From NCBI GenBank assembly GCA_016794365.1, contig JAEUKB010000085.1, forward strand, positions 83,658 through 147,657: 64,000 nucleotides of DNA, in the 5' to 3' direction. Source of the stretch: Myxococcales bacterium (GTDB lineage Bacteria > Myxococcota_A > Polyangia > Palsa-1104 > JAEUJZ01). Made by a program: the position numbers and the translations under genes. The notes under the pieces were generated by a model. It was not told the origin of the DNA, ran no database searches, and was given only the letters and a program-made list of their open reading frames with translations. Positions 35,566 to 44,213 of this stretch are shown here, in pieces (the stretch's first letter is position 1; every line of letters begins with the position of its first letter).

Positions 35566-36954
35566 TTAGGACTCTTCGTCTTCATCCAGGACATCGGCTC
35601 GACTGCTACTGACCTGTACACCGAACTTGGCGAGCAGCCGCTTGAGCTGGGTCCGATGTAGTCCGAGCAGCCGCGCAGTCGCACTGATGTTGCCGTCGCT
35701 CCGTCGCAGCGCTTCTTCCACCTGCAATCGATCCGGCTGTTCCTTGCGCGAAATCGGCGGATGCAAGAGCACCGCACACGGAGGCGTCGAGTCATCCCTC
35801 CGCTCGATCGGCTGACCAGCATGTGTACTGAGGTGCGAAGGCTCCAGACGACTGGACTCTCTGCCCAGCGCTTCATGGGCAGCCGCCCGCGCTTCCGCCA
35901 GCAGCTCGCGGACATTGCCCGGCCAGACGCGCAGCAGACACTGCTCGACAAACAGCGGATGCACGGACAGCTCCTGCGGAATCGCTCGCAGCCCAAGCTG
36001 AATCAGCCACGGAATCTCTTCCAAGCGCTGCCGCAAGTGAGGCACCGTGACGCTCGGACTCCCAATGCGAAAATAGAGATCTTCCCGAAAGCGCGAGCTA
36101 CTGACTTCTTGCCGCAGGTTGCGATGGGACGCGGTGCAGATGGACAGGTTCACCAGCCGAGGACGCAGCGCTCCCATCGATAGCACTTCTTTGGTTTCAA
36201 TGACCCGCAGCAGCTTGGCTTGAACCGCCAAGTCCAGCTCTGCCACTTCATCCAGAAACAGGGTTCCACCATCGGCAGACTGAATCAGTCCTTCACTGTC
36301 CGCGACCGCTCCCGAAAACGCACCACGCCGCGCGCCAAACAGCAGACGCTCTGCCACACCGGGAGCGATCGTCGCACAGTTTATCGCGACAAACGGACCG
36401 CTTCCGCGCTGACCTGCGGAATGAAATGCGCGCGCGATTCCTTCCTTGCCGCTGCCACTGTCTCCGGTGATGTGTAGCGTCCTTCCGTACTGTGCCGCAC
36501 GCGCCGCTTGCATCAGCGCTTCTTGAAGCAGCGGACCGACAACGCGATCGTCTGTGACACGCACTCCCAGCTTTTGATACGGACGTAGATCGGCGCAAAA
36601 CAGAAACAGCGAGTCCCCTGTTCGCAGCACCTTGGCCACCGCGCTGGATGTCGATCCAGCGACGCGCACACCATCGACATAACAGCCGTTTTGACTGCCT
36701 AGATCGCTTACGCGAAAGCGCTCTCCGTCAAAGGCGACACTCGCGTGCCTGCGCGACATCCGAGGGTCCGCAGGAAACAGAGACTTGCCATCGCCGCGTC
36801 CCACTTCCAGCGCATTCCCGGTCATTGGAATCGCCGTGCAGCGCGGACTCCCTTGCGCAAAGACCAGCAACAGACCAGGAACTGGCAGCCCGCTGCCTTC
36901 GCCTCCTGCTTTGCTGCTTACGGAGTCGCGCAAGGTCACAGGTTGATTCGCCAT
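35566..36954 (-). CDS. FHA-AAA-Fis sigma-54-type activator
   Basis: 462 residues. The N-terminal FHA domain (about 45-115; VGRGDGK, SRRHASV, DLGSQNGCYVDG) binds phospho-threonine. The central AAA+ domain has Walker A GDSGSGKEG, a loop GAFSGA where sigma-54 activators normally have GAFTGA, and Walker B GTLFLDEV. A Fis-type helix-turn-helix ends the protein (DGNISATARLLGLHRTQLKR). Such proteins open promoter complexes of sigma-54 RNA polymerase; the FHA module suggests input from Ser/Thr kinases, of which two lie in this window. The Thr-to-Ser change in the loop may be tolerated or may reduce sigma-54 contact. Confidence 0.88.
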   Translation of the reverse strand: MANQPVTLRDSVSSKAGGEGSGLPVPGLLLVFAQGSPRCTAIPMTGNALEVGRGDGKSLFPADPRMSRRHASVAFDGERFRVSDLGSQNGCYVDGVRVAGSTSSAVAKVLRTGDSLFLFCADLRPYQKLGVRVTDDRVVGPLLQEALMQAARAAQYGRTLHITGDSGSGKEGIARAFHSAGQRGSGPFVAINCATIAPGVAERLLFGARRGAFSGAVADSEGLIQSADGGTLFLDEVAELDLAVQAKLLRVIETKEVLSMGALRPRLVNLSICTASHRNLRQEVSSSRFREDLYFRIGSPSVTVPHLRQRLEEIPWLIQLGLRAIPQELSVHPLFVEQCLLRVWPGNVRELLAEARAAAHEALGRESSRLEPSHLSTHAGQPIERRDDSTPPCAVLLHPPISRKEQPDRLQVEEALRRSDGNISATARLLGLHRTQLKRLLAKFGVQVSSSRADVLDEDEES

Positions 36955-37037
36955 CGTGCCCTCATCTTACCGCGCAAGCGCAGCCCACAGCGCAGCGCAC
37001 AGCGACGAATCAGGACGGCTGACAGACGATCCGGTGA

Positions 37038-37382
37038 CTACTCGGGTTCCGGCGCCTGCTTTTGCTGCTCGGCCAGCGCACTTCCCCACGCTGCGATCGC
37101 TTCATAGACCGCACGAAAGCCATGTCCTGCCGGTGTCAGCTCGTACTCGACGCGAATCGGAGGTCCCGGATGCACAATCCGTCGCACCACTCCTTGCGCT
37201 TCCAGTTCCTTGAGCCGCGTCGATAAGATCCGATCCCCAATCGCCGCAATGCGCGCACCGATTTCCGAAAAGCGCAGCGCGCCATCTTCCAAGGTCGCGA
37301 CAATGAGTCCAGTCCATGGCTTGGCCAAGACCTCCATCGCTTCTTGAAATCGTGGGCACAGCCCTTCACAGGTTCGCTTCAT
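37038..37382 (-). CDS. HxlR-family transcriptional regulator
   Basis: 114 residues, usual length. Winged helix-turn-helix with LAKPWTGLIVATLEDGALRF, ISTRLKELEAQGVVRR-like core (DRILSTRLKELEAQGVVRR) and EYELTPAGHGF wing. Two N-terminal cysteines (Cys5, Cys9) are present; in HxlR proteins such cysteines often sense electrophiles or oxidants. It is divergent from the SDR gene, with a candidate operator between them. It probably represses the reductase (inference from the arrangement). Confidence 0.88.
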   Translation of the reverse strand: MKRTCEGLCPRFQEAMEVLAKPWTGLIVATLEDGALRFSEIGARIAAIGDRILSTRLKELEAQGVVRRIVHPGPPIRVEYELTPAGHGFRAVYEAIAAWGSALAEQQKQAPEPE

Positions 37383-37444
37383 TGTGTGCTCTCGAGACTC
37401 AGTATGCTTAGGCGCTGCAAAAAAGAAAGTGACTTGACGATCGG

Positions 37445-37466
37445 AAGTACCAGGCTTAGCCTACTT
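37445..37466. promoter_or_regulatory. Candidate HxlR operator
   Basis: AAGTA (37445-37449) and TACTT (37462-37466) flank a 12-bp centre that includes the near-palindrome AGGCTTAGCCT. Arms of the form AGTA...TACT are typical of HxlR-family sites. It lies between the divergent regulator and SDR genes, which fits autorepression plus control of the reductase. Confidence 0.45.
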
Positions 37467-37581
37467 CATGTGATTAGGGAAGCTGCTTCCGAATTTGCAG
37501 CGACAAACCATGACGAGGCACGGGCCGTAACAAGCCACCTCATCAGCCAACCGTAGATCGGCCACGACAGGAGCATTTGAC

Positions 37582-38319
37582 ATGAGCACTCTGAGCAAGC
37601 GAGTCATCTTGATCACCGGGGCGAACAAGGGAATCGGACTGGAGACGGCCCGGCAGCTTGGCAAAGAAGGACACACGATCATCGTCGCAGCACGCGATGA
37701 AAAGAAGGCCCAAGCCGCAGTCACAGAGCTGTCCCAAGAAGGTGTCGATGCAAGGCCTCTGGTGCTCGATGTGACAAGTGCCGCATCGATCGCGCAAGCC
37801 GCCAAAGAGATCGAGCAGCAGTTTGGCAAGCTCGATACGCTCATCAACAACGCGGGCCTGGCCCTGGAAGGCTGGGGCAGCAAAGCCAGCACCACGCCGA
37901 TTGACGACTGGCGCAAGATCTACGAAACGAACGTGTTTGGCCTGGTCGCGGTGACGCAAGCGCTGCTGCCGCTCGTCAAGAAGAGCGAGGCCGGTCGCAT
38001 CGTCAACCTGAGCAGCATCCTCGGATCGCTGGCACTGCACGCGGATCCAAAGTCGCCGATTTATGACTTCAAGGCTGCTGCGTATGACAGCTCGAAGTCG
38101 GCGGTCAATCAGTTCACGATCCACCTGGTCCACGAGCTACGCGGCACGCCGATCAAAGTGAACGCGGCGCATCCGGGCTGGGTCAAGACCGATATGGGCG
38201 GACAGGACGCGCCGATGAACGTCGTCGATGGAGCCAAGACCAGCGTGTGGCTGGCCACGCTCCCTGCGGACGGACCGACCGGCGGATTCTTCCACCTGCA
38301 AGATCAGCTGCCCTGGTAA
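37582..38319 (+). CDS. Short-chain dehydrogenase/reductase (carbonyl-reductase-like)
   Basis: 245 residues, classical SDR length. NAD(P) motif TGANKGIG (12-19), NNAG (89-92), the catalytic serine in VNLSS (144-145) and the Y168-x3-K172 pair (AYDSSK). The segment HPGWVKTDMGG fits carbonyl-reductase-type SDRs acting on aldehydes, ketones or quinones. AGGAG lies 8 bases before the ATG. Divergent from HxlR, a pairing often seen in defence against reactive carbonyls or quinones. Exact substrate unknown. Confidence 0.9.
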   Translation: MSTLSKRVILITGANKGIGLETARQLGKEGHTIIVAARDEKKAQAAVTELSQEGVDARPLVLDVTSAASIAQAAKEIEQQFGKLDTLINNAGLALEGWGSKASTTPIDDWRKIYETNVFGLVAVTQALLPLVKKSEAGRIVNLSSILGSLALHADPKSPIYDFKAAAYDSSKSAVNQFTIHLVHELRGTPIKVNAAHPGWVKTDMGGQDAPMNVVDGAKTSVWLATLPADGPTGGFFHLQDQLPW

Positions 38320-38344
38320 CAGCCTCGCAAGCTGGCTTGTTTTG
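38320..38344 (+). terminator. Weak hairpin with TTTT after the SDR gene
   Basis: CAAG-CTGG-CTTG is followed directly by TTTT (about 38328-38343), and CAGC/GCTG gives an alternative stem in the same place. The stems are short, so termination is uncertain. Confidence 0.3.
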
Positions 38345-38407
38345 GGACGGTCACCTGCGGTAGAAATGGGCACTCACGTACTCGATTTCCCCAGGTGACA
38401 GGTATCC

Positions 38408-39991
38408 ATGCCGAGCCCCAATCCGTCGAACGACAAGTCCTCGCAAAAAGCCCCCGCCGCCAAGAGCGAATCCAGCATCACCCCGCGCAGCGTCAGCTAC
38501 AGCGACTGGTATCTCGACGTCATTCGCCAAGCCGAGCTGGCCGAGCACAGCGCGGTCCGTGGCTGCATGGTCATCCGTCCACACGGCTACTCGATCTGGG
38601 AAAAGATGCAGCGTGAGCTAGACGATCGCTTCAAGGCGACGGGCCACGTCAACGCCTACTTCCCGATGTTCATTCCGCTGTCGTTTCTGACGCGCGAAGA
38701 ACAGCACGCCGCAGGCTTTGCCAAAGAGTGCGCGGTGGTCACGCATCACCGGCTCAAGTCGATCGACGGAGTGGTTCAGGTCGATCCCGAGTCGAAGCTG
38801 GAAGAGCCGCTCGTGGTTCGTCCGACCAGCGAGACGATCATCTGGAATCAGTACAAGAACTGGATTCAGAGCTATCGCGATCTGCCGCTGCTCATCAACC
38901 AGTGGGCCAACGTGGTGCGCTGGGAGCTACGAACGCGTCTGTTTCTGCGCACCGCAGAGTTTCTGTGGCAAGAAGGACATACCGCGCACGCGACGGAACA
39001 GGAAGCGCTGGAAGAGACGGCGAAGATGCTCGATGTCTACGCCGACTTTGCGCAGAACGTGATGGCGGTTCCGGTCATCAAGGGTCGCAAGACGCCGGGT
39101 GAACGCTTCGCGGGAGCGCTCGATACGATGTGCATCGAAGCGATGATGCAAGACGGAAAAGCGCTGCAAGCGGGCACCTCGCACTACTTGGGACAGAACT
39201 TTTCCAAAGCGGCGGATGTGAAGTTCCTAAACCGCGAAGGAAAGCTGGAATACGTCTACGCAACAAGCTGGGGAGTCAGCACGCGGCTCATCGGTGCGCT
39301 CATCATGACGCACTCCGATGATGGCGGTCTGATCCTGCCTCCCAAGCTTGCGCCGATTCACGTTGTGATCGTTCCGATTTATCGCAAAGACGATGAAAAG
39401 GAGCGCGTGTTCGCCGAAGCAGACAAGGTCAAAGCAGAGCTCTGCCAAAAAGGACTCACCGTTAAGTTCGACGACCGCGACAACATGCAGCCCGGTGCGA
39501 AGTTCTATGAGTGGGAAAGCAAAGGCGTTCCCATCCGCATCGAGATCGGACCCAAGGACTTAGAAAAAGGAGTCCTGTGTCTGGTTCGTCGCTTCGTCAT
39601 CGAGCAGCCCGGCGAGTCGGTCGAAGATCAGCGCAAGCGTCGCAAGAGCTTTGTCCCCCGCGCCGAAGCCATCGACAGCATCGTCCGCACCTTGGCAGGC
39701 ATGCAGCAGGAGCTGTTCGATCGCGCCCTCGCCTTCCGTCAGAGCCGCACCCGCGTCATCGACAACCTGGAAGACTTCGAGCGCTTCTTCAAGCAAGAAG
39801 GCGGCGGCTTTGCCTGGGTTCACTGGGCAGGCACTGGCGACGATGAAGATCAGATGTCGAAGCGCTTTGAGACCACGATCCGCTGCATTCCGCTGCCCGA
39901 TCAGCTCCCGGCAGGCGCGCAAGGAAGCGGCACCTGCATCCTCACCGGCAAGCCGTCCGCGCAGCGCGTGATCATGGCCAAGGCCTACTGA
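38408..39991 (+). CDS. proS: Prolyl-tRNA synthetase, short (archaeal/eukaryote-like) type
   Basis: 527 residues. Class II synthetase core: VRPTSETIIWNQYKNWI, RWELRTRLFLRTAEFLWQEG (motif 2) and SWGVSTRLIGALIMTHSDDG (motif 3). It lacks the INS editing domain of the common bacterial form and ends with the shorter type's C-terminal region, including a partial Cys set (IRCIPL, GTCILTGKPS) and the terminal tyrosine (AKAY). It charges tRNA-Pro. The first ~30 residues are Ser/Lys/Pro-rich and extra. The following gap to the next gene contains a 13-bp tandem repeat. Confidence 0.95.
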   Translation: MPSPNPSNDKSSQKAPAAKSESSITPRSVSYSDWYLDVIRQAELAEHSAVRGCMVIRPHGYSIWEKMQRELDDRFKATGHVNAYFPMFIPLSFLTREEQHAAGFAKECAVVTHHRLKSIDGVVQVDPESKLEEPLVVRPTSETIIWNQYKNWIQSYRDLPLLINQWANVVRWELRTRLFLRTAEFLWQEGHTAHATEQEALEETAKMLDVYADFAQNVMAVPVIKGRKTPGERFAGALDTMCIEAMMQDGKALQAGTSHYLGQNFSKAADVKFLNREGKLEYVYATSWGVSTRLIGALIMTHSDDGGLILPPKLAPIHVVIVPIYRKDDEKERVFAEADKVKAELCQKGLTVKFDDRDNMQPGAKFYEWESKGVPIRIEIGPKDLEKGVLCLVRRFVIEQPGESVEDQRKRRKSFVPRAEAIDSIVRTLAGMQQELFDRALAFRQSRTRVIDNLEDFERFFKQEGGGFAWVHWAGTGDDEDQMSKRFETTIRCIPLPDQLPAGAQGSGTCILTGKPSAQRVIMAKAY

Positions 39992-40020
39992 TTCCGCGTA
40001 CGGATTCCTATTCAGGATTC

Positions 40021-40059
40021 CCCCTACGACTTCCCCCTACGACTTCCCCCTACGACTTC
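40021..40059. repeat. Three 13-bp tandem repeats (CCCCTACGACTTC)
   Basis: Perfect copies at 40021-40033, 40034-40046 and 40047-40059, between the proS stop and the 3' end of the next gene, whose last codons overlap the third unit. Confidence 0.95.
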
Positions 40060-40511
40060 CCATCCCGCAGATACGAGAGCGCTTCTTCTTCGCTGCTCGT
40101 AATCAGTCGCTCGATTCCATCCGACTTGGCGTGCCGCTTGATCTGGAGCGCACCGACCGCCATCTTCACCAGCACCGCGTTGCGCACAAACCCTCTGTGG
40201 ACATGCGGAATCAGCGGAAGGACGATCTGCTCAAACGCGGGATCGTTGCGCGCTGGACCTTGGCGCATGTCTCCCAAGAAGCAGCGGCCTCTGCGACCTG
40301 CGCGATCACAGGCATCGATCACATCGAGCCAGCCTCTCTGTGCTGCATCCAGGGACGGAAACGGCTCGCTCGTGCGCTGAAGCCGGACAAGCTGCGCGGG
40401 CTCATCCAGCTGAATCAGGAAGTACGGAGTGCGCAAGATCTCCCGCAGCGGCACGCAGCAATCATAGCCCACAGCCACGCGTCTGCCCGTCGAGTCCGAG
40501 CTTCCAACCAA
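40050..40511 (-). CDS. Small soluble protein of unknown function
   Basis: Up to 153 residues; the 40511 start would be TTG, and a GTG at 40454 (giving 134 residues) is an alternative. No signal peptide. The pattern FLIQLDEPAQLVRLQRTSEP, then CFLGDMRQGPARNDPAFEQI and VLVKMAVGALQIKRHAK, suggests a small alpha/beta fold reminiscent of SpoIIAA/STAS-like proteins, but this is weak. It lies between proS and a CPBP protease gene. No function is claimed. Confidence 0.55.
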   Translation of the reverse strand: MVGSSDSTGRRVAVGYDCCVPLREILRTPYFLIQLDEPAQLVRLQRTSEPFPSLDAAQRGWLDVIDACDRAGRRGRCFLGDMRQGPARNDPAFEQIVLPLIPHVHRGFVRNAVLVKMAVGALQIKRHAKSDGIERLITSSEEEALSYLRDGKS

Positions 40512-40521
40512 AGCCCGCGCC

Positions 40522-40558
40522 CGCGCTTACCCCCAGCGCTTACCCCCAGCGCTTACCC
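40522..40558. repeat. Tandem 13-bp repeat (AGCGCTTACCCCC), about 2.8 units
   Basis: Units begin at about 40522 (first base changed), 40535 and 40548; the last is incomplete. It covers the gap between the small protein gene and the CPBP gene and runs into the CPBP stop region. Confidence 0.85.
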
Positions 40559-41281
40559 AAGGGAGCGGTGTAGGACTTCCATCACCACGTTGCAGGTCGC
40601 GTGAAACAGTGTCCCGGCCAGCACCGATCCGCTCAGCCTGCGCAGGATCCCAAACAAAAGCCCTGGAAAGAACACCAGCAGCGATGCCGGATGAAACGTC
40701 ACCAGGTAGTGACCCAGCGCAAACAGCGCCGCTGACCACAGCCACGCCCGCGTGACGCTCATCACTTCACCGAGCCGCTGCTGCATGTAGCCACGGAAGA
40801 AGAACTCCTCGGGCAGCGCCACCACCAGCACCTGCGACACGATCAGCAGCGACAGCTTCGGCGGCAGTCGCAGCGTCTTGGCAATCGGCGTTGGACAGAC
40901 CACCAGCTTCGCCAAAAGCTGCGGACACAGCTTGTTCACAAACAGCTCATAGAAGACCCCGAACGCCGGCAGGATGAGCACGCTCGCCCCGAGCCACAGC
41001 CCGATGCCCCGCCCGATCGGACGAAAGCGCAGCCCGTAGTCTTCCAGCTCGAAGCCGCGTCGCCACAAAAGCAGCGCAGGCAGGTACAGAAACGCCACCG
41101 CTGCCACCACTGCGATGTTGCTTTCGACGAGCGGAATGCCGCGCAGCCGATACAGGATCGACACGAGCAGCGTCGCCACCAAGAACACCCCCAGCACTTC
41201 CCAAAGGACCGTGCGGAACGTGGCCACAGGCGGCGCTGGACGCTGGGACAGATGCGGTGCAGACACGGGATCTTCGCGCAA
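40553..41281 (-). CDS. CPBP-family intramembrane glutamic protease
   Basis: 242 residues with about six membrane segments. Catalytic motifs of the CPBP/Abi (CAAX-protease-related) family: PEEFFFRGYMQ (EExxxR), ALGHYLV and LFHATCN. The later part VFFPGLLFGILRRLSGSVLA resembles myxosortase-type members that process MYXO-CTERM surface proteins, but no MYXO-CTERM substrate is visible in the window, so that assignment is speculative. Same direction as the ceramidase-like gene, which ends 21 bp upstream of its start. Confidence 0.75.
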   Translation of the reverse strand: MREDPVSAPHLSQRPAPPVATFRTVLWEVLGVFLVATLLVSILYRLRGIPLVESNIAVVAAVAFLYLPALLLWRRGFELEDYGLRFRPIGRGIGLWLGASVLILPAFGVFYELFVNKLCPQLLAKLVVCPTPIAKTLRLPPKLSLLIVSQVLVVALPEEFFFRGYMQQRLGEVMSVTRAWLWSAALFALGHYLVTFHPASLLVFFPGLLFGILRRLSGSVLAGTLFHATCNVVMEVLHRSLG

Positions 41282-41302
41282 GGTTACCGATCGAAAGACA
41301 GA

Positions 41303-42985
41303 CTAGCGCGCTTGGTTCGGACGGCCATCGAGCACCAGCTGACGCATCGTTCCCACCACCTGCGGCTCCGCGAGCGGTCCGATGCTGTTCGTCTCTTCGT
41401 AGTGATCGCCTTCCGCTTCCGCAAAGTACGGCTTCTTTTCATCGAGCAGCCAGTTGTAGCGCGGCACGATGTAGCCCAAAAAGTCGTGCGTCAGGCCCCA
41501 GGTCATCCGCAGCTTCGGATCGCCGTCCATCACATCGATCAGGTACGGCGGCTTGGGCGCTTTGCTTACGTCGGCAGAGTTGGGCTTCTTTTGGTCGATG
41601 AAGGTGTACTTGCCCGCGTACTCTCCCCCGTAGCCACCGATGAACAGCTCGGGCAGCAGCTCACCGGGGTTGGTGATGATCGACGCGGGACCGATTTGCA
41701 GATACGTCACCTGCGTCTCAATCGAGGGCAGGTTTTCTTCATCCACCGCCCGCGTGTCGTCGTAGCAGCAGACCGACCGCTGATAGATCTTGAGCTGAAG
41801 CGCCAGGTGATACAGCCGATTGGCCACCTGCGCCGGGAACGTCGTCGTCCGATAGCTCAGCTTGGCCCCCTTGCCGTCCACCGTCACCGCCGCCGGATCC
41901 GCCAGCGAGGTCTTCGCAAACCCCGCCACCCCTTTGCCGATCCACTCGACCTTTTCAAAGCTGCCGCTCTTGTATTCGTTGCCCTTGTCGTCGATCGCCA
42001 CCACCTTGCCCGGCCCGATCTGCCCCCCGAGCGCCCCGCTTACGTACACCACCGGCCCCGAGCCCGCAGTCTCCAGCTCTTTGCGCAGGTAGTGAACGAA
42101 GTCCGACGTGATCAGGTGATTCGACGAGCCCGCCCCTTCCGGGTGATGCGCCCAGTTCACCAGCGTCGCAATCGGCCTGGGCGGCGTCGTCGATAGATCC
42201 ATAAACTGGAGCGTGTGCAGCCGGGGATTGATCACCACCGGGTCGCGCGAGTCCCCGACGTAGCGATGCATGTCTCCGCCCGCGTCCTGCACCAGCACCG
42301 AGTTCATCGTCACCCGCGCAGGCTTGATGGCCATCACCGCTTCCGCTGCCGCCTCCGCGATCAGCTTGCGAACCCGCTGCTGGTAGGTGCGGTTGATCCC
42401 GCTTGTGAAGTTGTCCGGGCCCCAGCCTCCGACCAGATCCGGCGCTTGGTGCAGGTGCGTCGCGTGAACCATCAGCAGGTCCACCCCCAGCCGAGGATCG
42501 ATGAGCTTTTCGATCTCTTTGGTTTCATCGCGAAACAGCCCCAGCGCATCGACCGCCACCAGCACCACCACCGTCTGGTTCTGCTTCCAGGCCAGCGCCC
42601 GCGCCCACATCGAGTCATGGACCCCATACGCCAGCCGTCCGTTGCCGTAGCCCGCCATCCAGTACGCATCGAACTTGCCGTTGCCGTTCTTATCGACGTA
42701 GGGCTCGCCGTCGTCCCACACCCCGTTTTTGTTCGAGTCGGTGAACGTCTCGATCTCCGGCGTGATGTCGCGCACCCCGTAGCCGACATACAGCGTGCTG
42801 TCCCCGCCCTCTGCGCAGCTTGGATCGCCGGGACAGCGACCACTTACCTTGAGCTGGATCTCATCCGGGTCGAGCGTCGTCTTCACCGTCATGTCGGGAC
42901 TTGCGTCCTGCGGCAGATCGCCCGGCGGACAGCCGAGTAGCAGCAGAGACACGCCCCACGCGGTCCATTTCGCTCGTCGTAGCAT
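41303..42985 (-). CDS. Neutral/alkaline ceramidase-like lipoprotein
   Basis: 560 residues. Lipoprotein signal MLRRAKWTAWGVSLLLLGC. The mature protein begins with a ceramidase-N-like domain: GYGVRDITPEI, VALVAVDALGLF-like core (VVLVAVDALGLF), and a metal-site segment VHATHLHQAPDLVGGWG. Two calcium-loop-like stretches (DSNKNGVWDDGE and DKNGNGKFD) are inserted near residue 85-105. Family members cleave the amide bond of ceramide; a myxobacterial substrate is not known. Upstream is bamB in the same direction, about 45 bp away. Confidence 0.75.
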   Translation of the reverse strand: MLRRAKWTAWGVSLLLLGCPPGDLPQDASPDMTVKTTLDPDEIQLKVSGRCPGDPSCAEGGDSTLYVGYGVRDITPEIETFTDSNKNGVWDDGEPYVDKNGNGKFDAYWMAGYGNGRLAYGVHDSMWARALAWKQNQTVVVLVAVDALGLFRDETKEIEKLIDPRLGVDLLMVHATHLHQAPDLVGGWGPDNFTSGINRTYQQRVRKLIAEAAAEAVMAIKPARVTMNSVLVQDAGGDMHRYVGDSRDPVVINPRLHTLQFMDLSTTPPRPIATLVNWAHHPEGAGSSNHLITSDFVHYLRKELETAGSGPVVYVSGALGGQIGPGKVVAIDDKGNEYKSGSFEKVEWIGKGVAGFAKTSLADPAAVTVDGKGAKLSYRTTTFPAQVANRLYHLALQLKIYQRSVCCYDDTRAVDEENLPSIETQVTYLQIGPASIITNPGELLPELFIGGYGGEYAGKYTFIDQKKPNSADVSKAPKPPYLIDVMDGDPKLRMTWGLTHDFLGYIVPRYNWLLDEKKPYFAEAEGDHYEETNSIGPLAEPQVVGTMRQLVLDGRPNQAR

Positions 42986-43031
42986 CGCCAGCTCCTTGTG
43001 ATGGGTCGGAAACAGTGAAGCGAGGCTGCGC

Positions 43032-44213
43032 TTAGCCTCGGGTCAGCGCAAAGAACACGCCGACGTTCGATAGCAGGTAGACCTCGCTCGCCGAGGCACT
43101 CGGTCGCGCCGAGGCACCTTGGCCGGGGTTGAACGCTTGCACCAGCTCTCCGCTCGCGCCTTCGACGATCAAAAGACCGCTCGACACCGAGTTAAACAGC
43201 ACATAGCGACCCCAGGTGAGCGGCGCCGAGATCTCGCCGTTTTTGCTCGGGCTCTGCTGCCACAGAAGCCGCCCCTTGCGGTCCAGCGCGATCAGCCCCT
43301 GCGTCGCCGAGGCCGCATACAGTCGCTCGCCCCCCGGATCGGCAGCCAGCTGGCCCGCCGCGTCCAGCTCATAGCGCCAGCGCGTCGAGCCGTCTTTGAC
43401 ATCCAGCGCAAACACCCCGCCCGCAAAGCACGACACAAACAGCGTGTCGCCCATCAGCACAGGCGTGCTGTCTACGTCGGTAAAGCGCGTGGCATTGCCC
43501 GAAAGCTGCCGCGTCCACAGAAGCTCGCCGTTTTCCGCCTGCAAGCAGCCCAGGTAGCCATCGGGAAAGCCGACGTAGACCCGTCCCCCCGTGACCAGCG
43601 CCCCCGAGCCCCCGCGAATCGCGAAGCCGTCGGGCGTCTCGCGCTCGTACTGCCAGACCCACTTGCCGGTGCCCAGCTTGTGCGCATAGACCCGGCCCGC
43701 CGTCGTGGTGGTAAAGACCAGTCCGCCCGCAACCGTCGGCTGCGTCCGCACCGGCCCCGATAGCTGCATCGACCAGCGGACCTCGCCCGTCTTGGGTGCC
43801 AGCGCAGTCAGCATGCCATCGTCATCCCCGACGATGAGCAGCGGCTCCCCGGTCGCCTCGCCCGCCGGAACATACAGCGGCTCTGACAAAAGCCCGCCTG
43901 TTAGCTGATGCCGCCACAGCACCTCGCCGTCCCGCTGCCGCAGCGCATACAGCACCTTGGCCGAGCTACCGACAAACACCGTCTGCCCATCGGGAGACAG
44001 CGCCGCCGTCGCAAACTCCTGCGGGTTGTAGGCGAAGAAGGCCTGGCTCAGCACCAGGGGCCGACTCCAGCGCACCCGCAGCACCGCTTGCGGCGCCGTA
44101 AACGTCTCGCGCGCCATCGTCACCCCGCCGATCTGCGCCGGACGAGGGGCCAGACCCAGGCCCGCACACCCGCACAGCCCGACGATGAGCGACAGCCACG
44201 CCTTGCCCGTCAT
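43032..44213 (-). CDS. bamB: Outer-membrane assembly lipoprotein BamB-like
   Basis: 393 residues. Signal peptide with lipobox LCGC. The body is a PQQ-type eight-bladed beta-propeller (DGEVLWRHQLTGGL, TGEVRWSMQLSGPV, TGKWVWQYERETPD, NGELLWTRQLSG, DGSTRWRYEL). BamB is a scaffold of the BAM complex that inserts outer-membrane barrels. The start abuts the stop of the YfgM-like gene without a gap. The yfgM-bamB order is that of E. coli, which strengthens the call. Confidence 0.85.
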   Translation of the reverse strand: MTGKAWLSLIVGLCGCAGLGLAPRPAQIGGVTMARETFTAPQAVLRVRWSRPLVLSQAFFAYNPQEFATAALSPDGQTVFVGSSAKVLYALRQRDGEVLWRHQLTGGLLSEPLYVPAGEATGEPLLIVGDDDGMLTALAPKTGEVRWSMQLSGPVRTQPTVAGGLVFTTTTAGRVYAHKLGTGKWVWQYERETPDGFAIRGGSGALVTGGRVYVGFPDGYLGCLQAENGELLWTRQLSGNATRFTDVDSTPVLMGDTLFVSCFAGGVFALDVKDGSTRWRYELDAAGQLAADPGGERLYAASATQGLIALDRKGRLLWQQSPSKNGEISAPLTWGRYVLFNSVSSGLLIVEGASGELVQAFNPGQGASARPSASASEVYLLSNVGVFFALTRG

